This document shows, one piece after another, positions 1 to 10,899 of a stretch of DNA of 64,000 nt. Origin of the DNA: Corydoras sp. C115. Lineage: Eukaryota; Chordata; Actinopteri; Siluriformes; Callichthyidae. Within the stretch, counting starts at the first letter, position 1. Each line of letters starts with the position of its first letter. The position numbers were made by a program, and so were the translations under genes. The stretch is taken from the NCBI GenBank assembly GCA_019802505.1, contig JAFMOC010000072.1, forward strand, positions 2,074,001-2,138,000. The letters are read 5' to 3'. The notes beneath the pieces were generated by a model, which made no database searches, was not told the DNA's origin, and saw only the letters and a list, made by a program, of their open reading frames with translations.

Positions 1-1017
1 GTTTTATATATATATATATATAAGGGGTAAAACTACACAAAAGTCACGGTTTGGTTCACACCATGCAATGGACCTCATGGTTCAGTACAGCAGGGGGTTA
101 TAAAATGTTTAAAACCAGGGCCTCCGCTTCAGCATATGAAGCATATTGATGCTGTATATACATATACATACGTAAACATAAGCTCCTTTCTCAGCCTCAC
201 TGTATTGCAATCTCTTAATTATCATTTTATTTGCAGTAATGTTTTGGTAGAGTTTGGACACCAAGTTAATTCCAGTTTTAACAGACCAACCATTTATGAG
301 ACCAAGCTTTTGCTCGGCATGTTGTGAATAAAACCAAATCTGTTTTTCCCGTCTGGACTGGAGTTACAATTGTGGCAGTTTGTACTCTATATGTTACTAT
401 TGTTAATATGTTAATTTATGTAGGTTTAAAAGTGTTTAATAGCATATGAAGTGTTGGGGGAGTGTGGGAAGGGTTTATAACGCCTTAAATTAAATGATAT
501 AGCTAATAAAATAACGCCGCTACATCGCAATAGGTTTACTGTACATGCTCATTGCTTCAGTAATGGATTAATAATTAGATTTTCACTTCTCAGGAGCAGA
601 GGATTAATCACACACTTCAACTGAAAAATGTAGGCTTAGTCAAGTTAGTGTAAAAAATAGCAGCATTTATGAGCTCTGCTTATCAATGTGGATGATTCCA
701 ATATGTGTTAGTATTTTCTAAATGTTTCCACAAATAATTTTACAACAGACAAACCGACGATGTTGGATTGCCCTCCTTCCCACGCCGGTCCAGTGCTGCT
801 GTCACCCGTGCTCCATGCTCCGTCTCTAAACTGAGCTGCACTCGGGTGTAGAGGTCGTCTCTTCATTTTAGTTCCGTCTTGTTTTTGGTCTCCGGAGTTC
901 CGTAACATTGTATTCTGTGTTGGAAAGTGCGTACGGAACCGTGAGGCCCGTACTGATTGGTTCACGCAGAATACAGCGTACCGTTACACCCCTAATATTT
1001 ATTTATATATATATCTT
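1..1017. other. No gene recognised
   Basis: A (TA)n run at 7-22, then AT-rich unique sequence. A short open frame at 136-327 (+) follows a TTTGCAG acceptor-like site at about 230 and ends just before AATAAA; I do not recognise the peptide. Confidence 0.4.
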
Positions 1018-1175
1018 CATTCATTATCTTCCACTTTATCCTATATTAGGGTCGTGGGGGGGTTCCCCATGCTCATCCAGGGGAGAACGTTTCGGGCGCT
1101 GGGTATATATATATATATATGTATATATGTATATGTATAGTGTGTGTGTGTGTGTATATATGTATGTATGTACTG

Positions 1176-1233
<58 letters not shown>

Positions 1234-1357
1234 ATATACGTATATATATATATATCCTATATTAGGGTCGTGGGGGGGTTCCCCATGCCCATCCAGGGGA
1301 GAACGTTTCGGGTGCTGGGTATATGTATATATGTGTATGTATATGTGTGTGTGTGTG

Positions 1358-1388
<31 letters not shown>

Positions 1389-1411
1389 ATGTATGTGTGT
1401 GTGTATATATG

Positions 1412-1471
<60 letters not shown>

Positions 1472-1492
1472 ATGTGTGTGTGTGTGTATATG

Positions 1493-1547
<55 letters not shown>

Positions 1548-1626
1548 ATATGTATATATGTGTGTGTATGTATATATGTGTGTGTGTGTGTGTGTGTATA
1601 TACGTACTGTTTTTTATATATATATA

Positions 1627-1699
<73 letters not shown>

Positions 1700-1755
1700 T
1701 TATATATTTATATATGTGTGTGTGTGTGTATATCCTATATATATATAGACTGAAA
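1018..1755. repeat. Compound (TA)n/(TG)n microsatellite with two embedded family A SINE fragments
   Basis: SINE 3'-end pieces (minus orientation) lie at 1,018-1,105 and 1,255-1,320, each followed by TATA/TGTG tracts to 1,755. The near-identical fragments suggest the first (SINE piece plus microsatellite) was duplicated. The long Tyr/Ile/Val/Cys open frames are translations of simple repeat. Confidence 0.92.
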
Positions 1756-2364
1756 AAGAGGAAGCAGAGTTGGTGCCCTCAGCAATGTTCTTCTGAGCTC
1801 TCTGGCCAAAATCATATCTCTTGAACCTCCACTTTTGTCGTAGACTTCTCTCCACTCAGAATGGACTGTGAATCACATTGTGAGTCACTCCAAGTGTGAT
1901 TTGTATATACAGTGATAATCTAACTGTTAGAAACACTGAGATTTATGTCTTGCACCATTTGCTCTTTACTAAAAAAAAAAAAAAACATTTGCAACATTTA
2001 CAGTAAGGTTTTTTTTCTTCTCATCATCAATTTGGTGCGCTGAACTAAAACTTGCTGAACTTAATTCCAGGCTAGTGTAAGTATGAAGTTACTGTAGATT
2101 CCAGAGTTTCAGTGTTGCTTGCTGCAACTAAGGAAAGCTGGATCGAAGTTGTATCGAGTTGAAGTGTGAAAGGGAGTCGTTAATACTATGTACACATGCA
2201 GTCCATTTTATTGCACACCTGTCCCATCAGTACAAATGATGGTGATCTTAGAGTGTATTAGTGAGCTGGTGGTGAATGGCCTTAGATGCAGTGCAGAAAA
2301 GGCAGTGGCAAGCCGGCAGGCCTTCTCTAAAAGCCTTATAATATCTGAATCACAGACTGATGTT
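1756..2364. other. Spacer, nothing recognised
   Basis: Unique AT-rich sequence with an A-run at 1,971-1,985. No domain or splice pattern seen. Confidence 0.3.
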
Positions 2365-2664
2365 CCATCCATCCATTATCTTCACATTTCGGGTGCTTGG
2401 CAGATACACCCAGGACAGGGCACATGTCTATCGTTGGGGACTCTCCCTTACACAAACACACTATATGGGGCAATTTGGAGCATTCAAAATACCTTAAGTC
2501 CATGTTGTTGGACTGTGGGAGGAAACCGGAGAACCTGGAAGAAACCCACGCAGGACACGGGGAAACATGGAAACTCCATCCAGATTGGGATTCGAACCGG
2601 GAATCCTCAGCACTGAGAGGAAAGGCAATGTGCTACTGATAACCACTAAGCCACCGTGCCGCCC
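2365..2664 (-). mobile_element. Family A SINE, old copy
   Basis: Minus-oriented. It starts with the CCATCCATCC tail at 2,365 and ends with the tRNA-like head GCCACCGTGCCGCCCC. The middle has diverged and the GGATGGGCATGGGG segment is missing. Confidence 0.85.
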
Positions 2665-2665
2665 C

Positions 2666-2962
2666 AAACTGATAAGTGATAAAGTGATTTATTTGCCTAC
2701 AGTGCTTACACACAGAGGAATTTGTCCTCCAAATTTAACCCATCTGTGCAGTGAGATACATACATACTGTACACATATACACACATATACACACACTGGT
2801 GAAGTGAGCACACGTGCCTGGAGCGGTGGGCAGCCTTGAATACGGCGCCCGGGGAGCAATTGGGGTTAGGTGTCTTGCCCAAGGGCACTTCAGCCATGGA
2901 TTGGGAATCAAACCTGTGACCTTCAGGTCACAAGGCTGGTTCCTTAACCACAAACCCATGAC
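2666..2962. repeat. Family C fish dispersed repeat
   Basis: Has the CGGGGAGCAATTGGGG, AAGGGCACTTCAGCCATGG and TTCCTTAACCACAA blocks that recur in fish genomes. A second copy at 3,975 shares all three. SINE-like, but I cannot name the family. Confidence 0.7.
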
Positions 2963-3011
2963 TGATGTTAATTGTTAAAAATTATTTAATAATATAAAAT
3001 CTGTCTGCATC

Positions 3012-3342
3012 AGGGGCTTAGTGCTTTAGCACGTTCGCCTCTCAGCGTTATGGATTCCCGGTTGGAATCCCAATCTGGGTGGAGTTTCCATGTTCTCCCC
3101 GTGTCCGCGTGGGTTTCCTCTGGGTTCTCCGGTTTCCTCTCACAGTCCAAAAACATGGATCAAGGTCAATTGAATTATCCAAATTGCCCCATATAGAGTG
3201 TGTCTGTGTGAGTGAGTGTGTGCCCATCGATAGATTGGTGCCCTGTCCTGTGTGTATCTGCCCAGCGCCCGAAACGTTCTCCCCTGGATGGACATGTGGA
3301 ACTAGTAGAGGATAAAGTGGAAGATAATGGATGGATGGATGG
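3012..3342 (+). mobile_element. Family A SINE
   Basis: Head (GGCTTAGTGCTTTAGCACG), B-box region, body and GATGGATGGATGG tail are all present. About 10-15% changed from the local consensus by eye. Confidence 0.88.
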
Positions 3343-3648
3343 AAAATCTGTCCGCTACGTCCAGACATATATTTTTTTATTAGACCATTTAGTCAATCAC
3401 ATCTTAGCATCTTTAGTTGCCAGGTTTAATTTTTTTCTGCCTACGCCTTCAGAATGAATTTTGCAGCACAGTAGCATTAAATAATTGGATCAACCTCTGT
3501 TGCTTCAGATTTTGAGTTCTCCAAATCCACGTGTTCTAGAAGTCTTACTCTATGGCAGCATATTCACACCCTCTGATTTGAAAGTACTTTTGATGTGTAG
3601 ACATTTTTAGCCAATTAAAACTTCATACAGAAATACAACTCAACGTCG

Positions 3649-3962
3649 GGGCGGCACCATGGCTTAGTGGTTAGCACGTTTGCCTCTCAGCGCTGGGTAT
3701 TCCAGGTTCAAATCCCAGATACACCCAGGACAGGGTGCCAATCTATCGCTGGGCACACACACACACACACACACAAACAAACTTTATATGGGGCAATTTA
3801 GAACATTCAATTTACCTTGATCCTTGTTTTTGGACTGTGGGAGGAAACCAGAGAACCCGGAGGAAACCCATGTGGACACGGGGAGAACATGGAAACTCCA
3901 CCCAGATTGGGAATCTCTAGTGGTGAGAGGCAAATGTGCCACCTAAGCCACCATGTCACCCC
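3649..3962. mobile_element. Chimeric family A SINE: forward head joined to reverse body
   Basis: 3,649-3,718 is a plus-strand tRNA-like head with A and B boxes. From 3,719 the sequence becomes the reverse complement of the SINE body (ACACCCAGGACAGGGTGCC) and ends in a second, reversed head at 3,962. The result is an inverted head-to-head arrangement. Confidence 0.8.
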
Positions 3963-3974
3963 CTTGAATCTATG

Positions 3975-4243
3975 TTTTATTTTTATTTAATTTACTCTAT
4001 TTACACACATAGTGACTGGTCCTCCACCTTAAACCCAGTCCTTACTGTGAAGCACACACATTTACACACACTGAGTGACGTGAGCACATATGCCCGCAGT
4101 GGTGGGCAGCTTTGTATGTGGTACCCGGGGAGCAATTGGGGTAAGCTGACTTATGTGCACTTCAGCCATGGTACTAGGTGTGACTAGGAATCAAACCGGG
4201 GACCTTCAGATTGCAAGGCTAGTTCCTTAACCACAAGCTTATG
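3975..4243. repeat. Family C fish dispersed repeat, second copy
   Basis: Same orientation as 2,666-2,962 and shares CCCGGGGAGCAATTGGGG and the TTCCTTAACCACAA end. Confidence 0.7.
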
Positions 4244-4848
4244 ACTGCACACTTATTATACAGAAATCACTGATTTTAATCCAAATTGATGCCCCAGGAG
4301 CAAATCAACCCATTTTAATTTCAATAACAGTGATCATATTAGACAATTCTTACATTTACGAATGCCTTTGAGTTTATTCTAACTTGGCAGCTTAGCAAAT
4401 TACTTTTTTTTTATTACATAGCTATATTTTACAGCAGAGGCTCAGCCCCTTACTGTTATAAGGAGTGCTTGCTGCACGTGGAATATATCTTCTTTGTACA
4501 ATGGTGCATGTTCGTTGTGCGTCTGTGGTTTTATTTTCAGAAGATCTTGGTTTCGATAGTCAAGGTACCTCTGAAGAACCAGTGGATTAGACTCACTCAG
4601 TCAAATATTACATGTCAACGTGCCCTAAATATTTAATCCTGTTTAATCCACATTAAACGCATCAAAATCCACATCAAATACTATCCTGTCTTGTACATTC
4701 TTATATGTTGATAGATTGGGTGAGGAACTGACATATTCTGCATAGCAACAGGGTGGCTGAGGTCAGTAGACAGCTGCTGTTGGGTATTTCTTTTTACAGG
4801 GACAGGTGAAAAGGAGACATTTCGCCCTGGACAGCAAATTTCTTTTGC
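4244..4848. other. Spacer, nothing recognised
   Basis: AT-rich unique sequence; no conserved coding signal. Confidence 0.3.
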
Positions 4849-5116
4849 CCTGGTGGTTAGTGGTTCGCACGTTCGCCTCTCAGCACTGGGGATCCAGGTT
4901 CGAATCCCAATCTTGGTGGAGTTTCCATGTTCTTCCCATGTCCACGTGGGTTTCCTCTGTCTCGGTGGATTGCTTACACTGCCCAAAAACATGGATTCAA
5001 GGTATACTGGTCCCTATCACCATTGGGTGCATGACTGAGTATGTGCCCAGCGATGGATGGGCCAGCGTTTTGTCTTGGGTGTATCTGCCCAGCGCCTGAA
5101 AGCTCTCCCCTGGGGC
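4849..5116 (+). mobile_element. Family A SINE, 3'-shortened
   Basis: Head with GGTTCGAATCCC B box; the body is interrupted and the tail after TCTCCCCTGG is absent. Confidence 0.82.
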
Positions 5117-5277
5117 ATTACAGCTGTTGTTTATACACTGTGTTCTGTAATTTGTCCACTAGATTACATTTCTTGATTGTTTGAGAAACCTGTATCCTGT
5201 TACTCAGCAATCAACGTTCACAAAAACGGACTATCTTGCGTCGCAGAAGACCAGTTTATTATTGATTTTGTACGTAG

Positions 5278-5870
5278 GCCGGCACAGTGGATTAGTGGTT
5301 AGCATGTTTGCTTCTCAGCACTGGGGATCAAGGTTTGAATCCCGATCTGTGTGGCGTTTCCATGTTCTCCCCGTGTTCGTGTGAGTTTCCTCCCACAGTC
5401 CAAAAACATGGATTCAAGGTAAATTCATTCTTTCATTATCTTCTGCTTAATCCTCTACTAGGGTTGCTGGAAGGGGTGTGGGTGGGGTTTCCCATGCCCA
5501 TCCAGGGGAGAACGTTTCAGGCGTTGGGCAGGTACACACAGGACAGGGCGCCAATCTATCACTGGACACAGACACACACATAAACACACACTATTTGGGG
5601 CAATTTAGAGTATCTTGAGGGTGGCACAGTGGCTTATTGGTTAGCACGTTCGCCTTTCAGCGCTGGGGATTCAGTTTTCATGTGTCCGTGTGGGTTTCCT
5701 CTGGGCTCTCCAACTTCCTCCTACAGTCCGAAAAAATTGATTCAAGGTAAATTGAATGCTATAAATTGCCCTATATAGAGTGTGTTTGTGTGAGTGTCTA
5801 TGGTGCCCTGGAATGTGATATTGGTGTCCTATCCTGTGTGTATTTGCCCAGTGCCTGAAACAAACTTTTT
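5278..5870. mobile_element. Cluster of rearranged family A SINEs
   Basis: A forward head and half body (5,278-5,425) is joined to a reversed 3' half (5,425-5,612). A second forward, internally shortened copy follows (5,618-5,870). Confidence 0.8.
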
Positions 5871-5970
5871 TTTTTTCATATGCCGAACATAAATGTTTGC
5901 AGCAAAAATGTGGGGATTTGAAGAAAATTGCCATTTTCGTATTTGTTATCTACTAACATAACATGTCGAA

Positions 5971-6200
5971 TTTCAAGTAATTATTTATATAGTGCTTTTT
6001 ACAATCGTACATTGTTACAAAGCAGCTTTACAGAGTTGAAAGCCTTTAAACCCCAAAGAGCAAGCCACAGCGACAGTGGCAAGAAAAAAACTCCGTTATG
6101 TTATTATTCTAAGGAAGAAAGCTTGGGAGGACAAAGGCTCAGTGGGGGACTCATCCTCCTTGAGAGGCCATGCAGCAACAACAGTGTAGGACATATCGAC
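5971..6200 (-). mobile_element. Family D LINE 3' end
   Basis: Reverse-oriented TTTATATAGTGC, CAAAGCAGCTTTACAG and GAGCAAGCC..GACAGTGGCAAG blocks, as at the 3' end of the LINE at 24,995. Confidence 0.85.
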
Positions 6201-6367
6201 AATATTATCACTGTTTTTACAGTCAACAATCCTGACAAAAATAAAATAACAAGAAAAATACTTAAACAAAACCTATATACCCCTATACCATGTTAAATTA
6301 CTTTATCCTAAATCAATTCTTCTTGTGAAGTTTCGTAGAATTTCGTAGAAAATTTATCCATAGAAAA

Positions 6368-6749
6368 CAAAATGAATTATTCATTCATTCATTCATTATC
6401 TCCCGCTTTATCCTCTATTAGGGTCGCGGTGGGGTTCCCCATGCATATCCAGGGGAGAACGTCTCGGGCGCTGGGCAGATAGACCCAGGACAGGGCGCCA
6501 ATCCATCGCTGGCTACACACTCACACACTCAAACACACTCTATATGGGGCAATTTAGAGAACTCAATTAACTTGATCCATGTTTTTGGACTGTGGGAGGA
6601 AACCGGAGAACCCGGAGGAAACCCACGACACGGGGAGAACGGGGAGAACATGGAAACTCCACCCAGATGGGGATTTGAACCGGGAATCCCTAGCGCTGAG
6701 AGGCCAACGTGCTAACCACTAAGCCACCGTGCCGCCCCAAAATGAATTA
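6368..6749 (-). mobile_element. Full-length family A SINE with 12-bp TSD
   Basis: SINE 6,380-6,737 is bounded by direct repeats CAAAATGAATTA at 6,368-6,379 and 6,738-6,749. Confidence 0.93.
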
Positions 6750-6887
6750 ATTACCACTATTAAGTTAATTAATTGGTCATTTTTTTAAATTGATTCATGT
6801 GTTGTCATCAACGATAAACAATTGTGCAAAGTTTCAGGTTAATTGGATAACGGAAAGTGGGTGAAATAGCATTTGCAAACTTTTTAC

Positions 6888-7030
6888 CAGACACACAAAC
6901 ATCCATCCATTATCTTCTGCTTTATCCTCTACTAGGGTTCCCCATGCCCATCCAGGGGAGAATGTTTCGGGCGCTGGACCGATACACCCAGGACAGGGCG
7001 CCAATCTATCGCTGGGCAGACACACAAACA
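6888..7030 (-). mobile_element. 5'-truncated family A SINE with 14-bp TSD
   Basis: Only the 3' 115 bp (6,902-7,016), flanked by CAGACACACAAACA on both sides: a retroposed, prematurely ended copy. Confidence 0.92.
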
Positions 7031-9018
7031 AACAGATGAATCTAATACAGAGGTGGTAAAAAACTGGACCTAGCTTTATGTCATTGTTTCAAACCTTTTT
7101 GACTCCATTTGCTTCTCTGTTTAAAGAAATTCCCAGTAGAAAGCTTCGCCCGGTTTGTGGAACGCATGAATAGGTTTTATTACTAGATAAACAGAGCAAA
7201 TCATACGTGGAACTGGTAAAGAATTATTAAATAAACGTCGATTAAGGAAATTCATTAACGCCCCGCTCGTCACTGTGTCAGCCGAAGGAAGACGAGCAGC
7301 TTCTACTTGCTGAGTCATGATTCCTGTCAGAGCTCCATCTTAACCTCATTTTGGTTGCTCGGTGGGTATTAAGTAGCTGTAATCTGTAAATCTGATTCTG
7401 GATGGTATATATTGTAAAACGCAGGAGAGAAGCCGAATTACCGCAGCAGAGAAAGCACTGTTAAGTGCTCCCCTTTTTCTGCTGGATGCGGCCGTGCGAG
7501 CTGGGATTTTGCTTATTGAATTACATAAAGATGTAACTAAATTCTCACCTGCTTGAGCTCAGTTTTAAAATAGGAGAGCTGAGATCCATTTTCACCATCC
7601 ACCGCGTGACAAAATAATAACGTGACAACCCAAATGTTTTAATGAGTTTTGATCTGTTGTGATTTGCTTAATTTTTATTTTTTTCCCCTCCCTCAATCAA
7701 TTCTCAACCTGCACGAACAATGCTTCCTCCGCTTGCAGATTTGGCGTTGGGTACATTTACCGTGGCTGTGGTTCATTGTGGTGCGACTCAGTGACATTGT
7801 GTATGTGTGTAGCAGGGTGCAGTAGGCTGAAGGTAATTATTGAAGCCTTTTTCTGAGAACTCCCCCTCCCTACCCTGCACTAGCCTCTCCCTGGAAGTAA
7901 TGTGCATGTTCTGCGAAACAGCTGGCGCCCTGCCGCACGTTCAGCCGTCCGTGCACAGGCGCTCGCACTCGCACGCAGACAATAAAACTTCTTTCCTACA
8001 ATACTGTTTACAGTTTATACTAACCTGGGCTTTACTGTGCGTCTCTGATTATTGCAGGTTCGCAGCTCGTGAGCTTTGTAACAGCTCATCCCTAGTTCAA
8101 ACAAAGGCACTTGAAAAATAGGGCTGCTCATATTTCAGATGTAAATACTGTTTTGTTTACAGCTTTAGACTTCACACGTCTCAGGTTGAATTGGTGTAAA
8201 CAGCATCGGTTAGAAAAAAAAAACCCTTTGAAAAACCACCATAACTGAAAAATGGTTTCACGGAAAACAGATAAGCTCGAAATTTCCTCTCCTCATGGAA
8301 CTTTTAAGACGCCCCAGCAAGGTTATGTCAAATTTCAGGAATGTATATAAAAGAACCAAGAATTCCAGCTGCGTTTTTCCTGGAAATTGTGATTATGGTT
8401 TCACCTCAACAGAAAGTAATTAAGAAACCCGAGAGAGAATGTTCCAGCTCTTATTAAAACTAGCATTGCTGATCAGTGCCGAGAATCAGATATCAACATT
8501 TTTTTATTTTTTTTTGATGCAACATGCTTTCGAGGCACAGAAATGACTCTTTAGAACTCGGCATTAGCTGAATTTCCTGTTAAGAACAATACAGGAATAA
8601 AAGAAACACTTGTGAATGGATTAAGTCAGAAATGTTCTTTAATCTCGGTTTGATATTCTGCTCGATGTGTGTGAGGGAGCTACATCGTGTTCCTGTCATG
8701 AACTAGTTTCTCTGTAAGTTGTTGTGGTGACCGTAAGCTTTTAGTCAAAACTAAATACCTGGAAAAAGTCTGATAGTGCTGTGCTTCGCTTATTATTAAT
8801 GCACTTCAGCTCATCCTCTTTCCCAGAAAATCTGCTTTGTTTTCCCAGAGCTCCATGTTGGGTCTAGGGAAAAACAACAAAAAAAAAAAACACACTGACG
8901 AGTGGAGCAGCTTGACATTTCGCTTCGGCTGCAGAGATAAACTGAGTGTGACTGCCCTCAGTGCCTCGCTTTTTAATAAGAAAAAAAAATGTACAGATTA
9001 AATCAATAAATAAATATG
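7031..9018. other. Long non-repetitive spacer downstream of cish
   Basis: Little repeat content, mixed composition with a few GC-richer islands (7,260-7,500 and 7,700-8,050). No exon with recognisable homology. Its freedom from SINEs, compared with neighbours, could mean regulatory sequence, but nothing specific is visible. Confidence 0.35.
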
Positions 9019-9218
9019 TTTATTTATGAAATTTGCTTTTTTTTAAAGGATCAAATGAAAGCACTTGTTTAATACATTTTATTACAAAATAAAACCGATC
9101 TTTTGTTTCATAAATATGTACAAATCCCACATTGTGGGGATAGAAAAGCAAATAAATTATTAGACTGATTAATGTGGTTCTATATACCAGCACGTTTTTT
9201 TAACAAGGTAAGAGAATG

Positions 9219-9251
<33 letters not shown>

Positions 9252-10405
9252 AAACCTCATTAGTGCAGGGCCAAACCGATGTGCCTTGGCAGTGGTGTGC
9301 GGCGTGCCGTCCAATACCAAGCTGTGAATCTCTTCGGCAGCTTCTTGCTCTCTAATGTTCAGAATCCGTAAAAGCAACCGTGTGAACGAAAATAATGTCA
9401 CTGCGCTCATCTTAAATGTAAACAAAAAAAAAATAAAATCAGGACAGCTTTCAAATGCAAGGTTTCTTCAATTTTGCACTGTACCATATAAAGCTACCGT
9501 CAAGCCAAGAGCTGTTCGTTCTGTGCACTTCCATTAAAAATCAATGTGAGCCTGCTGCCCTAAATTCATATTGGATAAAGTACAAGTTGTCCACAGTCTG
9601 CCCCGTGAACCATCGGTGAATCATCAGTGTCCTTGTTTCAGAAGAACACCCTGAAACTCCTGCTTGTTCCAATTATACGTGGAATCTAGCTTCAAGTAAA
9701 CTAAGATTCTGATGTCAGGATGGCTCAGAAAGAGAGCTCTTGGGGATTGAACACATTGTGCTCTTTTTTATTTATTTATTTTTTTTTTTTACAAGCACTC
9801 GTCTTGCAGTACTGGCAGCTACTGGTTTCCCTCTGCATCTAGTTATTTTAACAAACTCTGCCCTAGCACCAAACATCTGCTGATGAACTACATAAGGGGT
9901 ACGAGGAAATGTGTGCGGGTTTGATTTTTCACAGTACCCTGTTTTAAATAACTGACGTGACCTGGCGATACTGTAGGGAGCAGTGAATCTGCGAAGGGGC
10001 AGATAGTCTTTGTTTTTTGTTTCAATAACATCCAGCTGAGGTGATCTGTTGACGTTAAGCGAAGCGAACCAGTTAGTCGCCTCCAGCCACATCAAATGTC
10101 ATTTGGCATTACTCAGTTGACGGCTCTCGTCTGTTTGCCGTTTGTGAACGAGTCTGGAAGGTTTCACCAGATTTAAAAACGAAAGGAAAAAAAAGGGTCT
10201 TTTCTCTGAACCTGAAGCCTAATTCATCCTTCAGATTCCGACGAAACAGGCTAAACGATTTAAAAATAGCCACCGGTCATTAGTGCGCAAGAGCCTATTT
10301 CCTTGGTACTGAGCTTTTGTCCGCATTAGTGCCTGCATGATTTTCCTGAATGACACCAGTGCCCCTTTCTTTGGGTTGATCCCAGAGTGTGTTGCCATGG
10401 TGAGG
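9019..10405 (-). other. cish: Presumed cish 3' UTR
   Basis: Non-repetitive sequence after the cish stop. Minus-strand AATAAA candidates lie in an A/T run at about 9,767-9,780 and at 9,078-9,083 and 9,019-9,024. Which one is used cannot be told from sequence. Short open frames here have no recognisable domain. Confidence 0.4.
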
Positions 10406-10899
10406 TCAGAGCTGGAAAGGGTAATCCTTAAGGTACTGCAGTAATGGCTTCGGTAAAGGCAGCTCCGCCGGGCACTTCGTGCAGCGGTTAATAGCCAAGC
10501 GGGTGAGGTGCTGCAAAGACGGGAAGGCCAGCGGCCGACGGAGTGGATGTTTCAGCTTCAGCAGCACGGCACACTCCTTAGGCACCGTTGGTAATACAGG
10601 CTGGCTCTCCTCCTGATTAAGCACCTCGTCTTTTCCCTTCGCCGAGGTCACATAGTGCTGCACGAGGGATGGCACGTCGGGAAAAGACAGCAGGTTCACT
10701 TTGGCCGGCAAGCACGAGTCCAGCTGGAAACGGCCGCGGCTGTACTCGATCCGCACGTTGGTGGGGCCACGGTCCGTTTTCACCGACAGGGTCAGCAGGT
10801 AGAGAGGGTGGCTGCTATCTCGAATAAGGAACGTACCTTCTGGCGCCATCTCAAGGAGTGAATAGGCCTCGCTGGCCGTGACGGTGCCCCAATACCAGC
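10406..10899 (-). CDS. cish: cish coding exon 3 (SH2 domain and SOCS box)
   Basis: 494 nt after acceptor TTCTTCCAG. It contains nearly the whole SH2 domain (TFLIRDS, LTLSVK, NVRIEY, FPDVPSLVQHYV) and the SOCS box, ending YPFQL then TGA. Locally GC-rich compared with the flanks. Confidence 0.97.

Noticed and set aside
136..327. Possible terminal exon on the plus strand (CSNVLVEFGHQ after TTTGCAG, stop, then AATAAA)
   Set aside because: The signals are suggestive but the peptide matches nothing I know and no partner exon is visible.
908..1753. Long Tyr/Ile/Val/Cys-rich open frames on both strands
   Set aside because: They are translations of (TA)n/(TG)n microsatellite; no start context, domain or non-repeat composition.
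3649..3718. Possible tRNA gene (A box, B box)
   Set aside because: This and similar hits are tRNA-like SINE heads; they lack a paired acceptor stem and are followed by SINE body.
9772..10095. 107-residue minus-strand open frame after cish
   Set aside because: Lies in the presumed 3' UTR, starts from a poly-T region and has no recognisable domain.
10655..10861. Plus-strand open frame over cish exon 3
   Set aside because: Antisense shadow of the conserved SH2-coding exon.
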